Positions 42,560 through 54,000 of a stretch of 64,000 nucleotides of DNA are shown piece by piece. The DNA lies in contig NC_133230.1 of NCBI RefSeq assembly GCF_040436345.1, positions 7,957,297-8,021,296 on the forward strand, in the 5' to 3' direction. Origin of the DNA: Pagrus major. Taxonomy: Eukaryota; Chordata; Actinopteri; Spariformes; Sparidae. Position 1 is the stretch's first letter; every line of letters begins with the position of its first letter. Position numbers and translations under genes: made by a program. The notes beneath the pieces are model-generated. The model searched no databases. It worked only from the letters and a program-made list of their open reading frames with translations, and was not told where the DNA came from.

Positions 42560-45500
42560 ATGGAGAATCACATCACACAGATTTCCCGAGACAACCTGGA
42601 CGATCTCAGAGAGGCCTTTAATAAAATTGGTCAGTTTCACACACCCACACACACACACACACACACACCCTGCAAAATGTATCGACAGGGAAATGTGACC
42701 CAAGTAAGAGTTTTACAGCCGACCATAAAGTATGAGTCTTATGTAAGAGATTTTTATGGCTCGGGTTGTTGAGTGTATGTACTTTCTGTGTGAGGTATTT
42801 CTGAAGGTAATAAGGAGACGTTGCCAGATTTTTGTCAGTTAATCATAAGTGTGTAATTACAGAAAGATGCTGTTGATAGTGTGCAATAAAGGTACAACCT
42901 TTGTGTTACAGTATGATATGCAAAAGATAAACAGGTGGGTGAGATTTTTGTTCAGTTTCACCTGTAACACTCCAGTGAACGTCATTTCATACAAAACAAC
43001 TGACATGTGGCAAAATTAAAAGTAGGAAGGCTTCTTTAAGACTATGCAGCGTAGTACTAATTGTAGGTAAAACCACACAAAATGCCAATTTCTACATAAC
43101 TTTGCTTTAATATCTGGAAGGTGAGTATAATTATCATCTCATGAGCATTAAACTTTAGGTTTATTTGTGTGATGATGGTGTACGCAGAAAGGTCAACATG
43201 TGAGATTTTATGATTCATATACAATATAGTGTTGAGTGAGATATTAAGAATGAGCTAGAGAAATACTACTTAGTTGTTTTTTAACAATAAGACACGAAAT
43301 GACTATATATGTATGTATATATATATATATATTTATTTATTTATTTTAGTTTTGGCATATTAGCAGACCAAAGTACAGCACAAGGGAATGTCATTAGTTT
43401 TACAAGTATTTACTCGTAAGTAGAGCTGCTCTATATGACCTTAATTATATATAATATTAAGGCTATAATGTCCCATAGTGTATGTCCCAATACACGATAT
43501 ATATATTGATGTTTAAAAATCTCCTCAAAATCACTTCATAGACACTCAGACTGCGAGGGAAAATCAAATATCACAATATTTTTGACCAAATACCTCAAAA
43601 TTGATTGTGCATTATTATTGGAGGGTTGACTATCGGTACCTTAACAAAATATTAGCACAATGAGATTTTTGATAAATATCAGCAATGTTGATATAATGAC
43701 TCAGTGGGTAAAGACAAGTTTTAGAACAAGTAGAACAGTTTAAGTTTAGAAAATGACATCGCTTTACTGTGACGCAGCCTTTAAAACAGGAAAAATGAAA
43801 CACATAACATAGGCAAAATCACAATTCATCACATATGGAGAACAAAGTGTTCAGTCAAGGGTTTAAATGGAGCAGTAACTATTTATAAAGCAATAAACTT
43901 GGCATAAACTCAACACAACTAATTAAACTCAAATATTATCCTTGGTTTTCCCTGTAATCAGCACCAAATTATATAGTTGGGAAATCATTAGGAAATTACA
44001 GACCTCTTACTAAAGCATTATCAGGCTTTTGTTTGTGCTAGCGCTTATCATCTGTGTGCACCCATAAATATTGAGCCCATCAGTTTTAGATTGATATTTG
44101 TCAAGCAAATTGACTCACTGGATCTGTGTCTGTGTGTCTGTGTGTGTGTGTGTGCTTCTCTGTGTGATTAGACATTGATAAAAGCGGCTTTGTGAGCGAC
44201 TTTGAGCTGCAGGAGCTGTTCAGAGAGGCGAGCTTCTCCCTGCCGGGGTACAAGGTGCGAGAGATCATCGAAACCTTCATCGCCGGGGACACCAACAAGG
44301 ACGAGAAGATCAGCTTTGAGGAGTTTGTGTCTGTGAGTTCTGATACAAAGATTGTGTGAGCAAATGTATGATCTCGCTCATCAGACCACACGTGGAGTGA
44401 CACAGTCTGTCCATGTTCAGATCTATCAGGAGCTGAAGAGTAAGGAGTTGAGCGAGACGTTTAGGAAAACCATCTCAAGGAGAGATGGGATCCGCTCCTT
44501 CGGAGGAATGTCAACGATCTCCAGCGAGGGGACTCAGCACTCCTACTCTGGTGAGGGAGAGTATGCATTGTGTGTGTTGGTGTGTGTCCCCCTATTTAGC
44601 ATTCCTAAGTAGTAATCATTTAAAATATGTTTCACAACAAACTACAATATAGTTGTAAGCTGATTTAAGTGCTAAGTGTGTGTCTGTGTGTGTGCGTGTG
44701 TGTGTAGATGAGGAGAAGGTGGCATTTGTCAACTGGATCAACAAAGCCTTGGCAAAGGATGAAGACTGCCAACATCTGCTGCCCATGAACCCTGACGATG
44801 AAAGCCTCTTTAACTCTGTCCGTGACGGCATCCTATTATGGTAAAACACGCACACACAGCGTGTTACACATTGTTCTATCAAAGTGATTTATGACAGCCT
44901 ACCTTCATGTCACTGTTACTTCAAGTACCCTTTCTTTTCTGTTTTATAGATTCCTGTAATTGTTGCCTAACCTATGGTACCTGCAAATGTTAAATAGTTT
45001 ATTTTATCTTGGAATGACAATGACTGTGACATCAAAGGTTAAAGCACGAGTGGTGTGATCCTATTTTATTGCAGTTGTTATTGTAGTTCATGCATCCTCC
45101 TTATTCACTTTCATTCCTTCGCTACCACGTGACGGACAGAGTACACAGCGATAACACACATCTGAAACGACATTAGGCAATTTGCTGAGACTGATATCGT
45201 GCTCCGTGTTCTCTTTTCAGCAAAATGATCAACCAGTCTCAGCCCGACACGATTGACGAAAGAGTCATCAACACCAAGAAACTGACCCACTTCAAAATGA
45301 CAGTGAGTCGTTGCTTCATTTAAGTTTAGTAAATCCATAACACCTGCACGCTGCAAATACAGATGATCCAGAAGCACCAGATTTTTAATAGTATCATCAA
45401 CTAAAGGAATATTTTACCTTTGGACCGAGCCAGGCTAGGGGATTCCCCATGCTCCCAGTCTTTATGCTAAGCTAAGCTAACTGGCCACTGGCTGTAGCTA

Positions 45501-46185
45501 CGTACTGAAGAGATAAATATGTAAATGGCATCAATCTGATAAAGAACTGGAAACTCTGCTGGAAAATATTGATTTAGCCAATAAACTGCAGATTTTATGG
45601 GTTTTTTTAATAGCAGTTCTTTAACTGTATATATGGATATCAGCTAAGACAGTAACAATTATAAGTGTGGATCTGTGAGACAGAATATGTGGACTGTGCA
45701 GAAACAGCTTGTCATTTATTAACTTTTTACTGCCCACTTCCTTCTTTTTTCTGTTTTATATTGCTTGTGATGCTCTTGTTGCCTCCTCTGAAAAGAAGTA
45801 AAGAAAAGAAAATCATAGTCTGGACCTTTTAATTCTCGCTGGATCACATTTATCCATAAAACCATCCATCCCTTTCCTAAAAGGAGCAAGAATATAGTGC
45901 TGCGTTTTATTTCTAATAAGTTAGTTATTATTGGATTCAGGCCACAAGCCTGTTTTTGCTCAGCTGTTGAATGGCTGAACCAAAAATGAACTCACGATTC
46001 ATTGCATTCGTAGGAGAATCTGGTCCTGGCTCTGAACTCAGCCTCAGCGATCGGCTGTATGGTGGTGAGCATCGACACCCATGATCTGATGGCTGGGAAA
46101 CCCCATCTGGTCCTGGGACTGTTCTGGCAGATTATCAAGGTCGGCCTCTTTGCTGATATAGAACTAAGCAAGCACGAAGGTCAGT

Positions 46186-46233
<48 letters not shown>

Positions 46234-49200
46234 TAACCCAGCAGTTCACGTTCCGAATGTCATAAGATTGATATAAAGCCAAATAAATAAAAGTTTGTTA
46301 TCTTCACTTTCATCAGAAAAAAAAGACGCTCGCAAATTGCAAGGCTGTAATCTTAGCGATTATTTCCCTCCCTTTCTTTAAAGGTCCAATTTGTTAGAAA
46401 GTTGATTTTTACAGACGCTTTGGGATTGTAAGACGAGTCAGCCGCCATCCCAAAGCATCAGTACATGACTTCCTCCTTTGCAGCTGTAATAATAAGCATG
46501 GCCACTAGAGGTCACCGCCTAAAAAAGAAATGCAAATATGGGTTTTAATAAGCTTTCACAGTCAACCTACAGCATATGCTCGTTTTTCATGATGAGGACG
46601 TGCTGTATAATTCAAGCCTTCATGTCAAGTTGGCACACTGATATATAATTGATATATAAAAATCACTACACGGGCAAACATGATCATTTGCATTTTGTAT
46701 GAGATGAATTTAAATCCAAACAAATGGTGGATTTGTGCTTTTCCACTTGTAATAAAATAAAGCTGATAATGACCACTGCTTGAATTTAGAATATCAAAAC
46801 AGATTCAATAAACAGTGCCATTCAACATTTAACGACAACATTTTCACATGTGTTTGTAGGTCTGATTGGCCTTCTGTTAGATGGGGAGCAGCTGGAGTGC
46901 CTGATGTCTCTCTCCCGTGAGGACATTCTGCTCCGCTGGGTCAACTATCACCTACAGAACGCAGGAACAAACACCATCAGCAACTTCAGCGACGATATTA
47001 AGGTACACTTCAGAACACACACACACAGACACAAAATTACACAAATACATGGGTTTTAACCCCTTCTTTTACTGTACCACTGTAGGACTCACGAGCCTAC
47101 TTCTACCTGTTGGACCAGATTGCTCAACATCAAGAGAGCGACTTCAAAATGAACATCAAAATTGACATGAGCGGGCTCAGCGTGAGTCAGTTTGTCTTTT
47201 TTAAAGGGTTACTTTGAGTGACTGATGCAGGATTACATGATGTACATAATGTCTGTAACGTCCCTGTGCATGTTTCATGTGTACGTGAAGGAGCATAATT
47301 TGGACCGCAGGGCTGAGCTGATGCTGCGACAGGCGGCCCGGCTGGACTGTAGACAGTTTGTTTCTCCTCAAGACGTCACATCTGGAAACAGCAAGCTCAA
47401 CTTGGCCTTCGTAGCCAACCTGTTCAACATGCATCCTTCTCTGCAGAAGGCTCAGATCAACGGCATGGAGGGTGCACACTTCGAGGGTGAGACGCACATA
47501 CAACTCACTGAGCAGCTAGATTTTCTACAGGAGTGACAAACACACAGACACACACAGTCCAGAATGTGAATCATAATGTGAATGTGATGCAATTCTAAAC
47601 ACACATTGGGTCTTAGCCCAGTAAAAAGCCCAAGGCAATAAATGTTTAAAGGTGTGACAAGTTATGGCAGCCATAAATCCATATTTACCGTGAGCTATAG
47701 CTGAACCTAAAACATTCTGATCAGCTGACAGTAACTGTATGGCTCCTTTATCATGTCCTCATGTCTCACCAGCTGAGACCAGAGAAGAGAAAACATTTAG
47801 AAACTGGATGAACTCCCTGGGCGTCGCTCCATATGTGAACCACCTGTACAGGTAGGTCATCAGTTACATGCCAATGTAGTTACCCTTATCAAGGAAGTGG
47901 GGTTGGATCCTTAACATTCCTACAGTTATTGAGTTATAACCAAGGGCCATGGGGAGCAAACGCACAGTATGTTATACAGTACACATGCAGTATATTAGTA
48001 CAGTATATTCATGGTTTTATCTGATCTTTTTTGCACTGTTTAATCATGTTTTTGAAAGGTGGCGTACAAAATACTCATCATCTATTTTTTATTCTAATGG
48101 CTTTCTTTGAACACGCGCCTGTTACTAAAAATGAAACTGTTGCAGCAGTGATACTTGGATCTAACTCTGTAGAGCTCCTGAGAGATGTCTACAGTTCCTC
48201 ACTTTCTCTGTCCTCTACAGTGACCTGTGTGACGGTTTGGTGATCCTGCAGCTTTTTGAGAAGATAAATGTGCCTGTGAACTGGAAGAAAGTCAACAACC
48301 CGCCTTACCCTTTGCTGGGGGGCAACATGAAGAAGGTGTGTGTGCTATGCATACATATTAAAGAAACAGAAAGCTTGCGATGGGAAAGTAAAAGGACCGT
48401 AACATGTTTTTTCTTCATGTGTCGTAGCTGGAGAACTGTAACTACGCTGTGGACCTGGGCAGGCATCTCGCTCAGTTCTCTCTGGTCGGCATCGGAGGAG
48501 ATAACCTGAACCAGGGGAGTAAGATGCACACTTTGGCGCTCGTCTGGCAGCTGATGAGGAGGTACATGAACAGTCTGAGGCTTCGGGACATGTCACCTGC
48601 TGTTTGGGAAAAATTAGACCATCGATTTTGAACTGGAGTTTAGTGGTTTCAGTCGTTTATTTTGCTTGTCATCCCTCAGGTACACAGTGCGGGTTTTGTC
48701 AGATCTGGGTGATGGAGAAAAGATTGGAGATCTGATCATCCTCAACTGGGTCAACACCACCTTGAGCCAGAAACGCAAGGACACGCAGATCAACAGCTTC
48801 AGGGTGTGTGTGTGTGAGAGTGTTTGTTGTATTTGAGTAAACACAAGGCTGCATTTGCATTTGACGCCACCTCTCTGTTTCCCGCAGGACCAACTGATCA
48901 GCACCAGTCTGCCAGTAATCGATCTGATCGACGTCATCGCTCCCGGTACCGTCAAGTGGGACATGGTGAAGAGAGTAGAGAGAAGAGCGATGACGGCAGA
49001 CGATAAACTCAACAATGCCAAGTAAAATAATTGTTTCTCCTCCTTCAACATGTTTGTGACAAGGTCTTCATCTCCTAACTCCTCCCTCTTCCTGTTCCTC
49101 TCCTAGGTACGCAGTCTCATTGGCTCGTAAGATCGGAGCTCGTGTCTACGCACTGCCGGACGATTTGGTGGAGGTGAACCCCAAGATGGTGCTGACGCTG

Positions 49201-49245
49201 TTCGCCTGCCTCATGGGTCACGGTTTGAAAAAGGCCGACCACTGA
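42560..49245 (+). CDS. pls1: Plastin-1 (I-plastin/fimbrin), complete, 15 coding exons, 633 aa
   Basis: Calcium-regulated actin-bundling protein of microvilli and stereocilia. Exons: 42560-42629, 44172-44332, 44421-44550, 44708-44840, 45221-45302, 46014-46179, 46860-47002, 47086-47181, 47291-47486, 47773-47851, 48221-48335, 48428-48561, 48680-48803, 48888-49021, 49107-49245; all in phase to TGA. Two EF-hands: loop [12 protein letters not shown] at 24-35 and [12 protein letters not shown] at 63-74, both with usable Ca ligands. Four calponin-homology domains follow at about 120-230, 264-375, 394-503 and 515-624 ([37 protein letters not shown]). The N-terminus ([12 protein letters not shown]) and EF region fit plastin-1 better than L- or T-plastin; human PLS1 is 629 aa. 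Confidence 0.94.
42630..44171. other. pls1 first coding intron
   Basis: 1.5-kb AT-rich intron with an (AT)n tract near 43,305-43,345 and a diverged element at about 43,440-43,830. Confidence 0.5.
43440..43830. repeat. Diverged interspersed repeat, copy 2
   Basis: Shares ordered phrases (ATTATTGG, TTTTTGATAAATAT, CTTTACTGTGACGCAGCCTT) with 16,640-16,900. Probably a non-autonomous element with AATATCGATAT-type ends. Confidence 0.5.
45303..46013. other. pls1 intron with dispersed repeat
   Basis: Contains a reverse copy of the GCTAAGCTAA repeat family at about 45,404-45,545; otherwise nothing recognised. Confidence 0.5.
45404..45545 (-). mobile_element. Short dispersed fish repeat, reverse copy
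   Basis: GAATATTTTACCTTTGGACC, then GAGCCAGGCTAGGG, CTTTATGCTAAGCTAAGC and GCATCAATCTGAT; same family as 29,285. Confidence 0.65.
46180..46859. other. pls1 intron with (CA)n and a MITE-like start
   Basis: (CA)23 at 46,187-46,232, immediately after the donor. AAAGGTCCAATTTGTTAGAAA at about 46,381 resembles the 4,093 element terminus, but no matching right end is clear. Confidence 0.5.
46187..46232. repeat. (CA)23 microsatellite
   Basis: Pure CA dinucleotide run starting 8 bp downstream of a pls1 exon. Confidence 0.95.
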
Positions 49246-49614
49246 AACCGACACGAACAAACCAAATGGAAACCAACCACCGACATTTATCCCACTCCTA
49301 TACGCTTTTCATTTTTTTCTCATTGTTGTAATTTTCCTTTTTTTGACCTTTATTTAACTTTTGCATGATCACCAGAGAGAGCGAGACAACCTCTCACTCT
49401 ATGTTAAACAATAAGCCTGCCTAAAGTTCAAAATAATCTCTCATGAGCAAAGCCATCGCATTTGTTTATCTGCGATTGTATTTAATAGGAAATTACATCC
49501 ATTTACTTCTTCTGTTATATGACAAGAGAACAAGATATGTCAGAAGGAAAAGCAGAATCACACACCCGTGCTTTATTTCTGTAAATGTTGTGCATTGAAT
49601 ATTGCTATTTAATT

Positions 49615-49620
49615 ATTAAA
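49615..49620 (+). terminator. Candidate pls1 polyadenylation signal ATTAAA
   Basis: 370 bp after the stop codon, followed within 25 bp by a T/GT-rich stretch (TTTTTCTTGTGTGTTG), the usual downstream element. Confidence 0.55.
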
Positions 49621-50214
49621 GAGAATCTCTTAATTTTTCTTGTGTGTTGTCTCCGGATACAAATTCTTTCAGAACTCTCAGAAGTTAAACCAGGTAGATC
49701 ATAACATCTGTTAGTCCATAAGTACAGAAAAATATAACTGAAGCCATGTGTTATTCGTGTAATGATTAATCAATATGAATCAGACACGGTGTCCCTGAAA
49801 GCTCCATGGAGAAAACACCCTTGTAATGAGAGGCAATTAATTGATTACCCTATTATATAATAGTAGTTGCAAGAGAATAAGGCCACAATTTCCAACTCAA
49901 GTACTACAAACTCTTCTTTTACCATTAGTTTAATTTTGCATATGCATCAGAAAATCAGAATCTAATGGGACTTTTGCCTGGTTTGATAAACAATATACTC
50001 ACATGTTGATTTAAAGATACTGAGCTACATTTCAAGGAAGAATTGAATGTGACCCTGTGAAGTGAAATCTCCAATGTATTTCTGAGGGAAATGCTGTACT
50101 TCTTCACTCCACTAAATTAATTTTGAAGGTTTGCAGATCCAGATTATCAAAATAAAATATAACTAAGTAAGCCATTGCGATGTTGTCAGCACAGGTTGAG
50201 TCTGCTGTGCAGGC

Positions 50215-50232
50215 TACGCCACCTTGTGGTGG
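50215..50232 (-). promoter_or_regulatory. CTCF-like motif, reverse
   Basis: TACGCCACCTTGTGGTGG matches about 10 of 12 core positions of the reverse CTCF consensus GCCCCCTGGTGG. Weak alone. Confidence 0.3.
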
Positions 50233-50339
50233 ATGTAACCAGTTGTCCTTTAAAGAAAATCTTAGACTGTACGTTTTAACAGTATGGTTGAAGCTTTTTC
50301 TCCAGACAGTGATGTGAAGTAAAAACACATGATAAGACA

Positions 50340-50843
50340 ATTACTCTCAGACAGGAGTACTTTTACTCTACTGAAATTGTGGATTACTTACTCTGAACTT
50401 GAGTACATCCATTTCCATCTCCCTTTCACTTCCAATCCACTATATTTTGGAGGAAAATACTTAACTTTTTTACTCTGTTGTATTTTTTCAATTGTGGAGG
50501 AAGTACTCAGACCTTTAATTCAGTAAAATAGTGATGCCACAGTGTACAAATACGAGTACAAGTAAAAGTCCTGCATTCAAAATCTTACTTATGTGAATGT
50601 ACTAACATCATAATACTTGTTTATACCTTTATCCATTATAATTATTGATGTATTAAACATTAAGTTCACCCAAAAATGAAAATTCAGTCATTATGCTTTT
50701 TAGTACTTTTGGGATGTTTTGATACTAATACTATTTATCTTTTATTTTTGATTATATCATCTTTCTTGTAATAGAGTAAATCGACACTGTGATATTGCTA
50801 CTATTACCCAAGTAAAAGGAGTATTTTTCCACCACTGTGTTTA
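50340..50843. mobile_element. Fish hAT-type MITE(s) (AAGTACATTT family)
   Basis: GTGGAGGAAGTACTCAGACC at about 50,495 and TTTTTCCACCACTGTG at the right edge are inverted termini of the common CAGTGGTGGAA element. A diverged second half lies to the left. Confidence 0.65.
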
Positions 50844-50875
50844 CAGTCATATCAACAATAAGTCATTAACAAATC

Positions 50876-50894
50876 CTCCGCCAGGGGGCGCAGT
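50876..50894 (+). promoter_or_regulatory. Strong CTCF-like motif upstream of atr
   Basis: CCGCCAGGGGGCGCAG contains the 11-bp CTCF core CCAGGGGGCGC exactly (50,881-50,891), about 210 bp before the atr start codon. Confidence 0.55.
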
Positions 50895-51099
50895 GTAGTT
50901 CGAGTTTTTGTTCAGGTGTAATGGCCCTCGGTGGCTTCCGTATCAAAACACATAACGTCATTTTGGAGCGAAAGTTTTCGAAAGACCCGACGTGATGGAC
51001 AGGACATGGAGGCGTATGCTGCTTAAAATAACCTGACAAATCCGTCATATTATATTTTTAAAGACGTCTTTCAAATAGCGACACGAAGCTGCTGTAAAG

Positions 51100-54000
51100 A
51101 TGGAGGGACTGGAGATGTCTGCGATGATACCGGCTCTTCAGGAGCTAGCCAGGTGAGTAAAGTTGGCTAAGCTAACCTGTTAGCAGTAAACTCTGAAGCT
51201 GCTCTAAGTTGAAGTTAGCCGTATAAACTTCAGTTAAGTTGATTAAAACCTTCGCTGTGCCATGTTTCCATAAATAACCTTACACTCTGTCGGTGTGTGC
51301 AGTGCCAGCGCGGCTGAGTACGACCAGGCGGTGCAGAAACCTCGACAGATCCTCTGTCAGTTCATTGACAGGATACTGACGGATGTGGACGTCGGTAAGT
51401 CAGGATGAGGTGGACAACCTCAACAATATCAGATGCACCTGTCAGTAAAGCCCAGTAAAGAGGTAGACCACAGCTTGGTAAAACTATAAAAGCTTCAAGA
51501 GTGTGTCTGTTTAACTTTGAATCGTTCAAACAATCCCTGTTTGTGGCTCCTCAAAGCAAATCAATGTCTATATCAGCCCTCCTGCTGCAGGTTGCATTAA
51601 ATAGTAAAGCAAAAAAAACAAAACAAAACAATTCTCTTTCTTTTTTCACCGCATTTGATCATTTTGTGACTAAAGAGAAGTTTCTAATCCCCAGGCTGTA
51701 AACAAGTTGGTTAATTTATTCTGTTGTTTGTCTGTCTTCCAGTTGCCCTCGGGCTGAACAAGAAGTCCAGTTCGGAGCCGGCCTGTGTGATGCTGCTGGA
51801 TTTTTTGCAGCATATAATCAAATCCTCGTCACTGATGTTTGCCAACCCTGCCTGCCAGCCTGCCGAGTATCCAGACACCACGCAGAGCTGCACCGGTACG
51901 AGTTGGTCTTCAAAAATCTGATTTGAAAATGTGAAAAATTGCTATTTATGTTAGAATCTTATGTGTTTTCTGTCTCCACCTCTGATTTGTCCTCATTCCT
52001 TCCTTGATTCAGACTTCAGTAAGTGGGTGGCAGTGCGTTTGCTTCGTGTGGCAGCAGCTCCAGACTGTGACGTGATCCACAGGCGGGTCTCTGCAGTGCT
52101 GTGCTCCTTACTTCACACTCTGAGAGCTCGGGCGCCGTTCATCTGCAGCGGCCTCACTCGGGACCTAATTTTTTTGTGCCAGGAACTCAGTGACATCCTG
52201 TACACGCATGTTGCCACGCTGGCAGGAAAGGGACACACTCACACACAGAAACAGTGGCCCGTAACACTTGAGTGCTTCAGGATCTCCTCCGTTTGTGCCT
52301 CCACGTACCTCACCCCCTCAACCCTTGCGCTCTCCTCTCCTGCTGCCCTGGAGTCGCTCTCTGCCATGACGATCGAAGTCGTAACTGACGTCCTGAGGGG
52401 GGTCTTCTCCCGTCGTGATGTCAGTGTGGCCTGGGAGACGGCTTGCGCCTTCCTGGCCAACGGCAACACCAGGCTGAGGAAGACCTCCATGGTGATGCTG
52501 AGGAACCTGGTGGAGCTGGGAGGGTTTCCTCAGATGCAGTGCCACGAGTTCTTCACGGCCTACCTTCACTTGCTGGAAACACACTCCTACACACACACAG
52601 CAAACACAAACTTGGATGAGAAAGATCTCTATGAAGGAGAGCTGCTACACCTGACTCGCTGTGTGTTTCAGTCATCTGGTGTCTCTCACTCACACTTTGA
52701 GCCCATCTATCTCTCGCAGGTGTTCGAGTGCGTTTGTACTCTTGGCGGGGCAGGCGTCAAATTGGGGACAGAGGTTAAAGAATCACTCTGCTGGCTCTTC
52801 AGCTTCTTGCTATCTGTTGGAGCAGTTTATGAAAGTGCCGTGTTGTTAAGAAGGCAGCGAGTCACCGAGGTCTGCCGGATGCTGGCAAGCACCGTCGGAA
52901 CAGAAAATCAAGCTGAAGTACGATTCTCTTCTTCATGTTTCTTTGTAAAATCTCTTGCTTTTACCTTTGACAACATTTGTCACAAATTTACTCTCACTCT
53001 TCATGTTCTTTAGTGCGTGGAGGGATTTCTCCAAGCTGCGCTGAAGGCTGAGACTGTGGCTGTGATGCAGAAGTCAGGAGACGGAGAAACTCCTGCGAAG
53101 AAATCCTGCAAATCTGCCACCAATGACAGTAAAACAGCCAAATCAATATCAGAGTGAGTTTATAAACATTTACATCAATAATAGCCTATCACAGATATAT
53201 CGGTACCAGCATATATGTTGTCCTATATGCACCGATATGAAAGAGATTATTATTACTTGAAAAATGTGGTTTTAGGGTGTCTAATAATGTGTAACTTTCA
53301 CTTACTCAAAATGTGGTTTGTAGCAAATCAAAATCCTTATAAACCTGTATCGTAAAGCTGTATTACTAATCAATAAAATTTCTGTCTTTAGCGAGGTGGA
53401 CATGCGTGTTCACAGTGAGGTTTGGGCTGTGGTGAACAGTCGGCTGGAGGAGCTGCTGACCTTATTGAACTCTGACTCTGGGGAACAGGAAACCACACAG
53501 ACTCTCTCTGCCCTGCAGGGTGTGGCCCTCATCCTCCACCTAGCAGCTCTCTGCTGCTCTCCCACCAGGTAATACGCAAACATTTAGTCATGCTCTCTTT
53601 CTTTAACATTTTCTTTTCCTTTCTTACACAATAAAATTCAAACTTTCAACAATATTGTTTCCAGGAATGACTACCTTTGCAGACTGCAGTTTTGTGACAA
53701 TCTTTCACTGAGCTTAGTCTACTTCCTTTCTTTGTTGACAGCCCTTCTCCTCTTCTCTGGGTGCCCCCTGAGACTCTGGGCAGAGCCTTGAAGAGCTGTC
53801 AGTCAGTGTTAGAAGGTGGCACTCAACCCATCTCAAACCAGGATTACTTCCAGTCCGCTGTCCAGACTACTGTTGGGATCTTGGACTCCATCCTCTACCT
53901 GACGAGTAAGGATGTATACTCAGAAAAATCACATTATACATGCTGTTCCTATGTATTTTATTTGCTTGCTTTGGTATTTATAAACCATTTATTTATTCAT

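Larger units (their letters stand above)
49246..51099. other. pls1 3' flank, pls1-atr spacer and atr 5' region
   Basis: ATTAAA at 49,615-49,620 is a likely pls1 polyadenylation signal. A hAT-type MITE at about 50,340-50,843, two CTCF-like motifs (50,215 and 50,876) and the atr 5' UTR/promoter follow. No other gene is visible. Confidence 0.55.
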
